Assembly: GCA_037367355.1 (NCBI GenBank)
Contig: CM074705.1
Coordinates: 1,240,001-1,304,000, forward strand
From: Neoscytalidium dimidiatum
Lineage: Eukaryota > Ascomycota > Dothideomycetes > Botryosphaeriales > Botryosphaeriaceae
Length of the DNA stretch: 64,000 nucleotides
Reading direction: 5' to 3'
Shown: positions 10,393-22,900 of the stretch, piece after piece
Numbering within the stretch: position 1 is the first letter of the stretch
Layout of the letters: each line of letters opens with the position of its first letter
Notes under the pieces: generated by a model
The model's database searches: none
The model's input: only the letters and a program-made list of their open reading frames with translations
Told to the model about the DNA's origin: nothing
Program-made: the position numbers and the translations under genes

Positions 10393-13300
10393 ATGCCTCC
10401 GTCAAGGCCTTCGCGCAGGTCCAACGCCCGGACGAATGCCTCAAGCCCCAACGGCTCGCATGCTGCCAACTCGCCCGCCCCGCAAGTTGCCGCGCCGAAG
10501 GAGAAGGCTCAGTCATCGCTCGACGCTTGGATTGAGCCACCGCCCAGGACGCCTGTCCCGAGCTTCGAAGATGTCGGCTTCGAGAGGCAGGGCGTCCTGA
10601 CCACCATGCAACCGCTGGGTGTGAAGCCCACAGCTAAGGATAGGGCAAGGTCCAGGGTCGATGGTCTCCGTCGCTCTGTGGCTGGCAGGAACGGCCATTT
10701 GTCAGGAGCTGAGGATTCGCGCGACACGCCCGACGTGGACGGCGCACAACAAGCGGAGGACCGGGACAGGAATCCTCAGGACTTTCTTCCTGTGATACCC
10801 CCTAACAAGGCTGAAGAGGAGGATGATGACTACATGCCTGCCAACAAGAAGAAGAAGAGCAAGAAGTCCAAAGGCAACAAGCGTGGTGCAAAGAGCGAGA
10901 CTCCAGTAGGCTCGGTCCGCCCAACCGCGGCCCCGAGCACTCCCGACAACCGCACCCCCTCACCTCAAATTACAGAACCTATCAGCAACGGCCTCCCTGT
11001 GGGCGTGGAGAAGGCTCTTCGTGGTGCCTATGCGAAGGTTGAGAGTACCGGCCAGGTGAAGATCGGCGCGGTCCTGCGACACCTCTCTCAGCAAGGAAAG
11101 AATGACAAGGGTCTCGCCGAGCTGCTTGATTACGTTGCGAAGCATAACGGCAGGGCTCCGTCGAGGGAGAAGCAAGCTGAGTTCGATCGCTATGTGAAGC
11201 GCGCCAAGAAAGCTTTCCAACAGGATCAGGAGGAGGAGAGCACTGAGAGAAGCCCCAAGCGCGCTCGCATTTCGCGCGGCACCAACGGCCTCGCTTTGAC
11301 GCCAACGCAATCCGCGCAGTCACCTACTCCTTCCTCTCCCGGCAAGTCCACCACCCTAAACCCGTCTTCCGCCATTCAGTCGCCAGCTCCTGAGCTCCCC
11401 TCCGAACGGACTGTTACTCCCTCGAAGGAGCCCGCTCCAGCCGTCCCGCCGGCGGCGGTTAACGGCTTGTCATCTTCTGCGGCTCATTCCCCACGCTCAA
11501 GGAGAGGTAGCATGTCATCGGTCTCCTCCCTAAGCTCCGTAGATGAGACTATTGCTGCCGGCCCACCCCCTGACGCATTGGATGATCCTTCCATCAGCAG
11601 GCCCTCAACTGCTGCACCCTCCACGAACGGTGCAAGCAAGTTGGGTATCAGGACGAAAAAGCCGTTTGGCAAGAAGGGTTCAGCGACGGTCCACGGCAAG
11701 CGCTCCTCTGAAGATGCTGGCTTGAGCGAATCCGAAGACGAAGACATGCAGGCAAAGCGTCGAAAGTACACCGACGACCTCTTTGACATCTCGGCCTTCA
11801 ACAATAACATCCCGATAAGCGACATCAGGCCTGGACTTTCCCAAACCGATATCCCCCCACTCAACAAGGCTCCGGTTCTGGCTCCACCGAAGAAGCAGAC
11901 CCTCAAACTCACTAACGGGCTTCTAAAGAAGTCCTCACTTCAGACAAACAGCAGTGCCGCGTCACCACTCTCAGACGGATTCCCGCCGAATGGATCCGGA
12001 CCAGCGACGCGTGCTACCACGCCTAATCTCAATGCAGACGGCAACGAGCGGCCCTCGAAGAGGCAGAAGACATCGGCTCGCACAAAGCATTCGTAAGTTC
12101 CCCACTCGCAGCGCTTGGTGCCTGGAATGACAGGCATGATTTGCACTTCCCGCAGCTTCATCTACACGTGTTTCTTGGCTCCTGCTTGTTTCACATCGCC
12201 CCCAGCCACACAGCAACGGCTGAGCAGAAGGGACGTGTTGGATTCTGCGTTATTGTGATGAAGGCTTAGAGAGGGTCGCTAATGTCTCTGCTTGCATTCT
12301 AGGCCGATCAAAAATAGGACGGGGGGTGTTGCGGGCGTTGCTCGTGCGAGTGGCGGAATGGAATCCCCGATCGGCTACGATGACAACGACGCGGTAAGTG
12401 ACCAATTTCCGCCAACCCTTACGCTAGCCTTCCCATCCTTTACCTCTTCGAGACCTTTCCACCACCATCACCCACATCTTCCCCTCCATCACCCGCCATG
12501 CATTTTCAGAAGCCTTCTTCAATATCCATAACTGTTTCATCGCGTTTGCCTCCTTCACCGCCTCTGACTGAGTTCCAGCGCTCCGACAACGACGATTTTT
12601 GTTCTGCATGTGGGTTCTCTGGCCTTTTACTCTGTTGCGATGGCTGCGATAAGGCCTTCCACCTGACCTGCTGCGACCCGCCGCTCGAGGACACGCCCGA
12701 TGAGAAATGGCTTTGCCACCTTTGCACGGCCAAGAGCAACAGCGCAGCGCGGGAGCCGGCTCCATTCAGAATCTTCGGTCCTCTGATCGGCACGCTCAAC
12801 AAGCGCAACCCGACTGTCTTCGCACTGCCTAAGCGCGTCCAGGATCACTTTGAGGGCGTTCGCGCCGACAAGGAGGGCGCTTATGAGGAGGTGCAGGCGA
12901 CGAAACCTCTGTAAGTTCCCTTTGTGATTGTGTTTGCCATTGTGGAGCCATCGCTAACATCAGGCAGCAACAAGGGCCGCGGCGGTTGGGACGAAGTGCC
13001 CGACAACACCAGGCTCGTCGACGCGAAGGGCAACGCTATTCTTTGCGTGCAATGCGGCAAGTCTTCACTGAATAAGCAGCAGATAATCCAGTGCGATATC
13101 TGCAACGCAAACTGGCACTTGGAATGCCTGGACCCCCCCATGGCCAATCCTCCGCCGATTCCGTTCAACAGCAGGCATCGCAACATCTGGAAGTGTCCTC
13201 GCCACATCGACCGGGACCTTCGCGCAATCGAGCCGACTGTTTCCAGCGAGCTTGGCAGCAGGCGGATCTTCCGGATTCGCAGGCCCAAGAACCCCAGGAT

Positions 13301-13989
13301 CGTGGATGTCAACATGAGCCGTGGCTTCAGGAACCACGGCATCATCGAGATCGCCGATGACAGCAGTGACAGCGAGAAGGAGTTCACTGACGTTGGCAAC
13401 GATGAGGATGAGGGCACGGTCTATCGTCTTCCCGCGAAGGGCATCAAACTTGATTTCATCTCCAAGGTCAAAAGGTGAGTCATTTGAGCGTCCAGATGCA
13501 ATGCTCTGAGTGGTTTCTGATTTGCTCTAGGGCACGTATGGAACAGGAAGCGGCAAAGGCTGCTAAGGCTGCTAAGGCTGCAAAGGCTGCAAAGGCTGCA
13601 AAGGCTGCAAAGGCTGCAAAGGGTACCTCAACACACTCGGGCACCTACGACCGCAAATTCAGCAATGCAGCTCCAGCGGACCGACGCGTAGCTGTGAATC
13701 TCGTCCAGCTAGCCAGGCGTGAATCCGACCTCGGCATCAGCGGCAACGCGGTGCAGACTCTCATCTACAGTCTTAACGTAAGAATCTAAAGCCATAGCAA
13801 ATTTGATGACGTCAGCACTGACACGAACCACTCCAGGGCGAATCACCGGACGAGGTGGTGAACAGCATGACTGGCGATGAGACGGCACCGTTGGAGGTGG
13901 AGGCGCCGGGGGAGGAGGAGAGGCGACAGCTCCTTGCGTTGCAGGAGCTTATTCGCCGCAGACTCGGCGTTAGCAACGGGAGCGTCTGA
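10393..13989 (+). CDS. RCO1: double PHD-finger protein, Rco1-like (Rpd3S histone deacetylase complex)
   Basis: Proposed exons are 10393-12092, 12303-12393, 12579-12910, 12968-13474, 13531-13777 and 13837-13989, giving 1009 aa. The first 590 residues are Ser/Pro/Lys-rich and disordered, with basic runs. PHD1 (about 602-646) is complete: CSAC, CDGC, His, Cys and a final CHLC. PHD2 (about 728-785) has CVQC, CDIC, WHLEC and a final Cys-Pro-Arg-His. Two PHD fingers flanking a conserved linker (FRIFGPLIGTLNKRNPTVFALP) is the Rco1 / fission yeast Cph arrangement. There the fingers read histone H3 tails and recruit Rpd3S to transcribed chromatin to suppress cryptic initiation. Odd feature: an AAK tripeptide repeated eight times near residues 884-907. 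Assignment to Rco1 rather than another PHD protein is by architecture and memory of the family. Confidence 0.85.
13550..13621 (+). repeat. 9-bp coding minisatellite, (Ala-Ala-Lys)x8
   Basis: Eight tandem copies of GCDGCDAAG begin exon 5 of the RCO1-like gene and encode an alternating Ala-Ala-Lys helix-prone stretch just C-terminal to the PHD fingers. Copies differ only at the wobble positions of the Ala codons, so the array looks recently expanded. Confidence 0.9.
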
Positions 13990-15453
13990 GCGCTCTCAGC
14001 AGGACGATCGCGCACGCGTGGCGGCGACTTTCCTCCTGCGGCACACGGGGCGCGACTTTTCAGTGCATCGGATGTTCGGGGTGGCACAGGCTATTTGCTT
14101 GCGCTACCCCTACCCCTACCCCTACCAGCTGAGAGGACGGGCTCGGCTGCGCTTACTCGGAACCCCTAGTCTTCACTAATCTCGACCCATCGGCACTTTC
14201 CACCAGAGAGTCACCGGTCTCGTATCCTCGGGACATCACGATAGATGATTGTACTCCTGTGCTTCTCTGCGTCGACTCCAAAATTCACCAACACTACCTC
14301 GCTGTCAATGTGCGTCTCGCAAGGCGCCATTGAGACATCATCCCCACCTACGCGACACGTGTCCCTGAACTCTTTGGGCATTAGTGCACGGCTATTTCCT
14401 TGCGCAAGCGCTGCGCTTCAACACGACTGAGTTTATCATTCATCATTCGACGCGGTCGAACCAAGCATGCATCGGGCGTTCGTTTTTCCCGCATCAGGTT
14501 TTTCTTTTTCTTCCTCACTCGATATCATGATGGTCTGCGGCATGGGGGCTTCTTCGACAAATTGGCATGATTTGGTAAGACGAGTGAGTTCTTCGTTTGC
14601 TCAACAACAGGCGAGCAGACGGTTGTAGGAGAGGTACAAAAAAGAGTTGAGCATTCTCGAGGAAGGGACGGACAGAATCGGAAGCTCAGACAGCAGGCCG
14701 AATCAGCAGAGGACAGAGCACCGGTCAGAGATTCCCGCTTTGTATTACAGCGCGGCGCTTAGGCGAAAAGCGGATGGAATGCGATGGATGATGGGCTAGC
14801 TAGTGAGCAGCAGCAGGCTGAGGGCCAATATCCTTTGCGAGCAAGGTACAGAAAATGCAGTATCGTTGACCTGTGTGAAGTGGGCCTTTCATGTGCATAG
14901 GGAGCCGGCGGCTTTGTTGGCAGCCATCAAGGTTGGTTGCTGCCCAGTGGACGCCCCGGCCTTTCTCTTCCCCAGACGACAAGGGGTGATGTTGGCGCTG
15001 CACGTGACTGCGAGTCTATCGGAGTCGACTGCACGGCTGCACCTGCACTGGCACGTCACATCATCAGCGACTCCGCCGCCTTCGCTCGCATCCTTGCTCC
15101 TCCGCCTCGACCACCGCCACTTTTTTTTCGAGCCTCTTGCCCAAAACCAGACCGTCTGCCCCCACATATCCGAGACTGTCAGAATTGCGCGACACGGCGG
15201 TCAAGCAGACAAGGCTCCAGGAGTGAACCCATTCCCGGCCGGCAACTTTAATTTCCCCGCCGGGCACGTCGTCGGCGCCAGGACTCCGCACCCTGTCTCC
15301 CTCCCAGGTCTTGAAGATCCAAATCAATCCCTCGACACGACCACCACGTCGCGCATCCTCCTTCCCGACCTCTACCACCCCTTTCGTCCTCCGGACCGAG
15401 CTCTTCTCCACGCCAGACCGCGCGCACGTTCACTCCACGCCACTGCGAGAACA
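13990..15453. other. intergenic region between RCO1-like and TLS1-like genes
   Basis: A 1.46 kb gap without a recognised gene. It contains about 3.5 copies of a CCCCTA hexamer at 14104-14127. The frame of the downstream gene is open for 217 codons before its conserved start, but that upstream stretch does not look like family sequence, so I treat it as leader or promoter. Confidence 0.45.
14104..14127. repeat. short CCCCTA tandem repeat
   Basis: About 3.5 copies of the hexamer CCCCTA. It resembles a telomeric repeat but differs from the usual fungal CCCTAA, and it is short and lies among housekeeping genes. I regard it as a microsatellite or a binding site for a telomere-repeat-like factor. 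Confidence 0.6.
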
Positions 15454-16835
15454 ATGGCCGAAGCAAGCTTCCGTGCGCGCAAGCGCCAGAAGGTGTACCG
15501 CAAGCGCCTCGATGGCGACGACGACGACGAAGACGGAGGAGGAAACGACATCGCCCGGCCGCAGGCGCACCAGCGACTGCCGAGCCCTCCTCCAGCCAAC
15601 GGCGCTGCCAGCGCGACAGCCACCAACACCACCGTCGTCTCCGCCTCCACACCTTCGACCACCGATGCTGCCGGCGGTACGTTGCTGCCGAGCACCACCA
15701 CCACCACCACGACGAACGACGAGGGCGCCGCCGGCCCTTCCGTCGCGGAGATCATGCGGCGCGCGCGCAAGCAGAAGGCGAGGGGTCTCGGCGTCGAGTT
15801 TTCCTCGTCGTCATCCGGCAAGGGCATGAGCGGCAGCAGCAACGGCGCGGACGGCGGGGCAGTACAACAGCAGCAGCGGCGGCGGCAGCAACAGGCGGCA
15901 GCGTCCGCGGAGGATGTGGTGGAGGCGCTGGCGGCTAAGAGGTTCGCGCCGCAGACGGGCGTGGTGGCGGATACGTTCGATAAGCATATGTGAGTGAATT
16001 ACTTTTCTACGGTCGTTGGAAGGAACTTGGCTTCTTCTTTCCTTTTTCCTATTTGGTTGATGGAGAATGGTGGCTAATGTTTCAAGGATGGCGTATATAG
16101 AATCCAAGATGGCTGAGATGCGCGAGGGTGAAAGGGCTGCTGCTGCTGCGGCTGCAGCGGCGGCGGCGGCGGCAGCAGGCAGCATGAACGGCACTTCTAG
16201 AGAGAACAGTGAGCAGGGCTCTGCTACCGCGACTGCCATGTCTGCGGCTCCGCTGGGCGCCAATCGTCAGAGGCAGCCGGCTGGTATGGGCAAGTTGATG
16301 GAGATCGACTTGGGCCCGGAGGCGGCGCAGAGGAACATTGAACGCACGGCCGAGGCGACGAGGAGGCTGCAGAATGGCGGGTCGCTGGATCAGGCGGATG
16401 AGCAACAGCCGAAAGGCAGGAGGGGCAGGAAGAGGCGGACGAGCGAGGACATCAAGAGGGACAAGCTTGTGGAGGAGATTCTCAAGGAAAGTCGACGTAA
16501 GTGCATTCTTCCAGACCAAGCGTCTATTCAACGTCAGTCGCTCTCGGACCACTAATCCCTTCTTCGTCAACACAGTCGAGATCTACGACGACCCGGACCA
16601 GAAGCAGCAGAACGAGCCCGACGGCGACGAGGCCGCGGACGACCGCATTGTCGAGCAGTTCCGCCGCGACTTCATGGAGGCTGTGCAGACACGGCACAAC
16701 AGGAGGCCACCCGCCAGCTCGTCCGCGGCGAAGAACAAGGCGGAAGAGAGGCCGAAAGGCCCGAAGTTAGGTGGCAGCAGAAGCGCGCGTGCGGCCATGC
16801 GGGCGATGCAGGAAAAGCAGGGGAAGAAGAAATGA
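15454..16835 (+). CDS. TLS1: TLS1 / C9orf78 (HCA59) family splicing-associated protein
   Basis: Proposed exons are 15454-15989, 16087-16496 and 16576-16835, giving 401 aa. Conserved landmarks: a basic N-terminus FRARKRQKVYRKR, the segment VVADTFDKHMMAYIESKMAEM created by the first splice, KRRTSEDIKRDKLVEEILKE, and a C-terminal VEQFRRDFMEA. These fit the hepatocellular carcinoma-associated antigen 59 family. Its fission yeast member Tls1 works with the spliceosomal helicase Brr2 and affects telomere and heterochromatin gene splicing. The fungal protein is longer than human C9orf78 (about 289 aa) through low-complexity insertions: poly-Thr, poly-Ser, Gln/Arg-rich and 14 consecutive alanines. 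An in-frame upstream extension exists, but the conserved N-terminus marks this ATG as the start. Confidence 0.85.
16136..16177 (+). repeat. GCN repeat encoding 14 alanines
   Basis: An imperfect trinucleotide run (GCT, GCG, GCA, GCC mixtures) in exon 2 of the TLS1-like gene encodes 14 consecutive Ala residues just after the conserved AYIESKMAEMREGER segment. Confidence 0.9.
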
Positions 16836-17634
16836 AGATGGGGAGCGGTGGGACACGGGAATTCTGTCCTTGCCATTGAAATGGAGAACCAGAGGGAATG
16901 GAGTAAGTGTTGGGTTGGTGAAGTTACCACAAAGAGGCTACGAATGACGAGAAAGAAATTGGAACGGACTACTGGTGTTTCCTGCAGCGCTGGACAGCTA
17001 GTAGAGGCCTTCTTTTGGACGCGGCCGTCGGGCTACATGCTAGACTCTGTCCCGGGATGGTTGCCCTGCGTAACCTTAGATGTTCGAAGAATTTGAGAGG
17101 GCGACCAAGACTGGCTCGGTATTCATGTCCACTGTTTGTAATAGTCTCTGTCTGATACAATCATCGTCCGTGCCGCGATGAATTGTCGAACGGCTATGAA
17201 ATCGGCGCTGGACAATGAAAGAAATGCAGAGTGGTCTCAATGATCCAATATAAAGAAATGGGTACGTGTTCATGGGTTCTTGGGAACATTCGTCGTGATG
17301 GATCTTCGATTAATTTTATATCGCTCGTCTTCATATATTCCTAACTCTAAGAACTGTACATCGTTTGTTCCTCTCTTGTTTTCCATCCAGGTGTCTAAGA
17401 GCGATAATAGTACAAATGAAGACTCAAGACGAGACTTTTCAACCCAGGGTCTCTACGCGTTTCCCTCGGCGTCGCCCAATGCCTAAGAGGGACTCTTAAG
17501 GGTCAATGAGCGAACGAAACCACGAAAAGCTTCCCCATATTTGTCAGCAAAGAAAATTTCTCCAGTATCCCCTTGCGCCTCCTTTCCAAAAAGCAGCTAG
17601 CTGTGAGGAACAGCGCATCCAGAAACCTGTGACT
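16836..17634. other. convergent 3' intergenic region
   Basis: Lies between the stop codons of the TLS1-like gene and the DExH helicase, which face each other. It should hold both polyadenylation regions. No gene or structured element recognised. Confidence 0.4.
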
Positions 17635-20600
17635 CTACGCCCTTCTGACCTGCACGCCTGCTTCCCTTTCCCCTCGCTCGAACATCTTCAAAAACAACTC
17701 CAGCCATCTACTCTGCCTCCTCGTCAATGGCTGGCCGGGCCTCTTCAACACTGCGTTCACGACTTCACGAATCCGCTGCCGTAATACCTTGACGACCAGA
17801 CAAGTCTTCCAATCCTTGACGGCGAAACGCAGGCGATTGCCATCCACAGAGACGACGCCCGCGTGCAGCTTTGCGTCGGCATCAGCGCCAGCGAGCAGAA
17901 CAAGAGGGAGATCGTGCGCGACGGACGTGGCGTGGGCATTGTACAGCTTGCTGGCGCCGGACTGCATGATATGGTAGTAGCTCAGGTAGCGCAGATTCGT
18001 GCCCTGGGGCGGGTTCTTGTTGACAGAAGTCGGGGCCAGCGAGACGGACTGGTTGTTGGCGATGTTGCGCCAGCCCTTGCCGTCGCGCGTCAGGACCTTA
18101 GGGTAGAAGGACCAGGCGATGACGGCGAAGAGGAGCAGGTCGTTGGTGCCGTTGGCGTTGGCTGACTGCGGGATGGGGACGAATGTGCGGTTACGTGACG
18201 AAGGACGGTAGCGGTTGAGGGCGTGGCGCTCGTCGGGTGTCAGCGTGACGAAGTCTGCGTCGACGAGGGAGCTTAGAAGCTGCGATTTGAGGTCTTCGAT
18301 GTTGGCGAGGTTTTGACGGCTGAGGAAGTTTTTCTGGCAGAACTGGAATTCGGACTGCCCGGGCGTGGTGCATACTTTGCGCCATGTTGCGTATGCGTTG
18401 TATGCGGTGAGCAAATCTGAATCTCCCCGTCGGAAAGAGAGGCGGGCTAGGTCTGCGCGTTGCCGCTTGCCAAATGGTGTTAGGAATGGGTCTTTAGAGG
18501 AGAGAATGGCAGCGATGGTGATGGCAACATCAACGCAGCCGAAAATACTCGCAAGTAGTGCAAGCTTCCCAAGATTGGCGTCGAGGGGAAGCTTTGCAAG
18601 CTGCCTTCCCAGAGATGTTAATTCCTCATTCGCGGTTAGAGCATCCACCTCAATCAGAGCATCGATTGCCCTTCTGATATTTTTAGCTGATGGGGGATCC
18701 AAAGCATGTGATAGAGTCTGTTCGATATCGCCCAGCTTGCAGATTTTGACGCGCATGACCAAATCTTGCAGTGATAACCTGAGCATCTCTGGCGTCTGCT
18801 GCTCTGCCATGAGCTCGTCGTGCCTATACTTGGTGAACAGATGGAAGCAGAGACCTTCTTGCACGCGCCCTGCTCTTCCTCTCCGTTGCTTGGCATTGGC
18901 ACGGGAGATGAATGACTGGATGAGACGTGATAGTTGCCTCCTTTCATCGAATCTCATCTCCTTGTGCTTTCCGGTATCGATTACGCAAGTGATATCCGGA
19001 ATCGTGATACCAGTCTCAGCAATGTTCGTGGCAAGCACAATCTTTCGCACTCCTGGCGGTGGGACAAGGAAAGCAGCCTGTTGATCCTCACTGGCGATAG
19101 TGGAATGCAGGGGATAGACGAGCCAATTCTGTGCAAATGACTCGTGACCAACCAGCATGTCATTTAGTTGCCTGATCTCAGCAATGCCAGGAAGGAAGAC
19201 CAGGATTGCTTTACTGAACTGTGTGTAGTTTGGATCGTACGCCACTCTCTCAAGCAATCGCATAATCAATTCGTAGTCGATCCGATACTCGTCGTACTCC
19301 TTGAGTGCATTCCTGGTGGCGGTGCTGTAGCCTTGGAGGTTGCCGGGCACACCGGACTTGTTACCATCTGAGCTGTCTTCATCATCCTCTGCGGCTTCCT
19401 GATCAACGAAGGAGTTTGTTTGAGTCTTGACGTCGTAGTGAGTCAATTCGATAGCATCCTCCAAAAATTTAGTCTGTACAGGGAACGTGCGGCCGGGGAC
19501 AGTGACAATGGGAGCGCCATCCAAGTAATTCGAAAAGCGGTCTGCATCGACAGTGGCACTCATCAAGACGACCTTCAACTCTGGACGCCGGACCATTAAG
19601 GAGCGAAGAACTATGAGCAGGAAATCCGTATCGATGCTAAAAAACGTCAGCGATGGTACACCGGGGAGAAATTCATGGAAACTTACCTCCGCTCGTGCAC
19701 CTCATCAATAACCAAATGAGTTATGTCATCCAATCCCTTTGAAGACTCGAGCATACGGAGAACAATACCAACGGTGGCATAGACCAAGCGAGTAGACGCT
19801 GCGATATGGGATTCCAAACGAATTGCGTACCCGACCAAGGAACGAGAGGTGCCAACATCGTTCTTGTTTTCGCCCAGCTCTTCGCTAACACGTTGCGCCA
19901 GAGAAATGGCCGAGATACGGCGAGGCTCAGTGCAGTAAATTTTGCAAGGACGGCCGTTGGACAGCTCATGTTCGAGTATGAATGCTGGTAGCTGGGTACT
20001 CTTACCGCATCCAGTCTCACCGCAAAGGATGACAACCTGGTTTTGCTCAACTGCGGACAATGCAGCATCTCGGAATTGAGCCATCGGCAATTGAGATCTT
20101 TGAGCCAGCATACGTCGGTAAGCCGGTGTCGACACTTTCCGATGCCACATCTCTTTCAGCCGCTCAGAATCGGTGTCAGAGACTTCATTAGGACGTATAG
20201 GAAGATCGGAATCCTTGTTTTCATCGAATGCACCTTTACCCCGCTTCTTGAAGCCGTTCACCAATACGACGCCATCCTCATCTTCCCTTTCGACTTGCTC
20301 TTGGACAATTTTACGAAGGTCTTTAACGATTGCTCGGTCCTTGTCATTAGTTATGTTCTTCTGAGTCTCGGCGAACTCTGCCCACAGATCTCTCCAGGTT
20401 GGTGGAAGCCTCATGTAGACCTTCTCTTCTTTCGAAGAGGTCGAGAAGACCAAGAAGAGTGTAGCCACCGAGATGTAAGCCTCGCTTTGCTGGATTCCCG
20501 GAGTGGCGACTTTGGTCATGGTAAAAGTGGTGGCCTTCGACCCCACATCGCAGGTAATGTCAGGGATTGCAGATGGATCAATGGGCTCTTGCTCCTTCGA

Positions 20601-22595
20601 CCAAATTATGGTCACTGAGTGACGGCTGGAATATGTCGTTGGCGAAACATGCTTAAAGATAAGACGTGCACTAGAGTCTCTGTCGTGAAAATGAGTACGC
20701 GATTCTGGACCACCAAAGAAACGAGCAGACAAACCTTGCGCGGCACGCCTCTTCTAATACGCGTCGAGGGTTCATGCCCGTAGTCTTACCGAAGTCACGT
20801 ATGGTGACTGAACCAGATTCTCTAGAACAATTTAGGCCTGAAGACTTGCTTTCCCCAGGTTCAGCTGTGAACATTTCACCCAGGAAACCGTCGTCAATAT
20901 CGGATTCCTGAGCAAACACATCGCCAGCTTGAGCAGCTTGCGCCAAAACGTCGTCGGCAGCGCTGGCAGTATTAGATTCTGGCTCCGCAGGAGTTCCTGT
21001 GTCTTCTTGCCTGGGCTCCTTAGAGCGCCTTGATCTACCAGGTACTTCTCTTGCTAATTCTATACGTCTGGAGGCCCATTTCTCATCTGCCTCACGTTGA
21101 TCAAACAAAGCATCTGATTCGATGCGTTGTAGTTTCTTCTGAAGCTTTAGTGCGCCTCCTGACGGAGCAGACATCTTTTGGATGCCACGGGACTTTTTAC
21201 TAGATTTTGAGCGAGAGTTTGACAAGGCAGCAAGGTCCGGGTTGATCTGGAAAAGTCGCGATTTGACATTTAGATAGGTCTCAAGCAGCTGATCTGGTTC
21301 CATGTCGCTGTCCAGATCGCTAACTTCGAAGTCATCTTCGGACTGAATAGATATACTGCTCTGCTGAGGCTGAGTTGGCCTCTGTTGTGGGGTCGATAAA
21401 CGATCAGATGCATGCGTATCGGCGCGTTTCGGAGAATCTGGATAGGAAACGATTAGTGGCTATCAATGAGAGTCTACTACTGCTAGATAATGCATTGCCG
21501 TGATGGAAATTTTGTAAAAAAAAAAAAAAAAAAAACCATTGCGATGTTGCGATACTCCCGAAAATTGACCGAATATGGGTTTTGGGGGAACTGAGGAAGG
21601 TGTGAGGCACTACTGGGAACTCAGCGAGTATTGGTGCATGTGCCCAGTCAGCGGAGCCATCGCTTTGAGGAAGTCATCCTCCAAGATACGCTAAGGGCTT
21701 GCATTGCTAGACATGACGAAACACAGCTAGTTTTTTTCTTTGGTGTTCATTGGGTCTCGGGTTCCTCCAGGGATGGATTTCCAGTCCAGCATTCAGAGAA
21801 CTGGACTCAGGGCGATGATGTGATCAAAGGGAAGAAAAGGCCGAGGTGACCAAACTTACTAGATCTAGAGGAACTACTAATATCAATGCTCTGTGGAGCG
21901 GCCTGGGTTTCGTATGGCGGAAGTTCCTCCGGCGGACAATTGACAGCAAACCAATCTAGACTTTCTTGGAGGCCCCATATCTGCGCATTGGCATCTAAAG
22001 GCGGCGGATTGCGGCAGATAAGCACCAGCATCTGGCGAACGCGTTCCTTGGAGAAGCCCATATCGGTAAGGACCTGGCTCAAGGTCCATAGGCGGAGAAC
22101 GGCATCCTCTTCGGAGAGGCTGCGAATCGAGTACTTGTGTTCTGGTGAGGAAAAATCTTCATTTACCTCATCATGAATCAGGTCTAGAAATTGCAGCATA
22201 AGATCATCTGGCAGCCACTCGCGGGTGGGAAGGTACTGAGCCTGGGTGCGGAGAATACGGCGGTCGGTCTGGATCCTAGAGAGGTGGCGAGATGACTCTT
22301 TGCGAACTTTCTGGGCATGCTTGTCGACTAGAAGCTGGAGCTCGTTGCGCTCCAGTTGGCGCTCAAGCTCGTCAGGGCTGAGTTGATGCAGCTCCTTGGG
22401 CGCAGGGGCCGCAGCAGCAGGCGACGGGGCTGCATCGCCAGTGGTAGCGGGCGTGGCTGGCGTGGCCGCACTACCCGTCTCGGAAGGTTCGGTAGAGTCA
22501 AGCTTCTTGTCGACCTTGGGCTTGCTGGCTATCGAGGTGGTGGCAACGGCGCGCGCAGGGTTGGCGGCGGGCTTCTTCTTCTTTTTGGGCGCCAT
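17635..22595 (-). CDS. DExH-box RNA helicase, DHX29/YLR419W-like
   Basis: Proposed exons on the minus strand are 22595-21860, 21437-20735, 20679-19687 and 19636-17635, giving 1477 aa. Order: a Lys-rich start (MAPKKKKK) with an Ala/Pro/Thr linker; a UBA-like helix pair (LTDMGFSKERVRQML); an acidic, charged middle; a region with RARDSSARLIFKHV; then the helicase core. Core motifs are GETGCGKST (near residue 703), TEPRRISA, DEVHER, SAT, ATNIAETGITIPDI and QRRGRAGR. HA2/ratchet and OB-fold segments follow. The layout fits the DHX29/DHX57/YLR419W group; human DHX29 binds the 40S subunit and promotes scanning on structured 5' leaders. Whether this protein acts in initiation is inference. Intron 1 (422 nt) is long and contains a 19-nt homopolymer. 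It shares a 305 bp promoter with GCN1. Confidence 0.92.
21438..21859 (-). other. long first intron (422 nt) of the DHX29-like gene with homopolymer
   Basis: GTAAGT donor at 21859 and CAG acceptor at 21438 on the minus strand. A run of about 19 T on the minus strand (A on plus) sits near 21514-21533. It is about seven times longer than the median intron here. No internal coding exon is evident. Confidence 0.65.
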
Positions 22596-22900
22596 TCTAA
22601 GCTGGGGTGAAGGTGCAAGACGGGGTTCCGGGGCGAGCAGGCGCTGGGCAGAGCAGAGGTTGAAGCAGTAGCAGCAAAGTTTGTTGGCGGAGGCAGAGCT
22701 TTTGGGCAGGGCGTTGGCCGGTTGGGGCCTTGGGCGCATGGACGCAGCGATGTCATAGTCATGGCGCGCGCGGTGCCAGGTGCAGTGCGGTGCGGCGGGC
22801 CTCAGGATCTGCAGGCGCGGAAATCTGACCACGGCACCGCTCCCACCTCACCCGCGCAGCATCCTCTGCGCACTCCAACCCCGCTCTTTGTTTTGCAGCC
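22596..22900. promoter_or_regulatory. divergent promoter of DHX29-like gene and GCN1
   Basis: The 305 bp between the two start codons must serve both genes. It is GC-rich and lacks a clear TATA element, as is typical of housekeeping bidirectional promoters. Confidence 0.5.

Noticed and set aside
14803..15453. In-frame N-terminal extension of the TLS1-like protein by 217 codons
   Set aside because: The conserved family N-terminus (FRARKRQKVYRKR) begins at 15454; the upstream sequence is compositionally unlike it.
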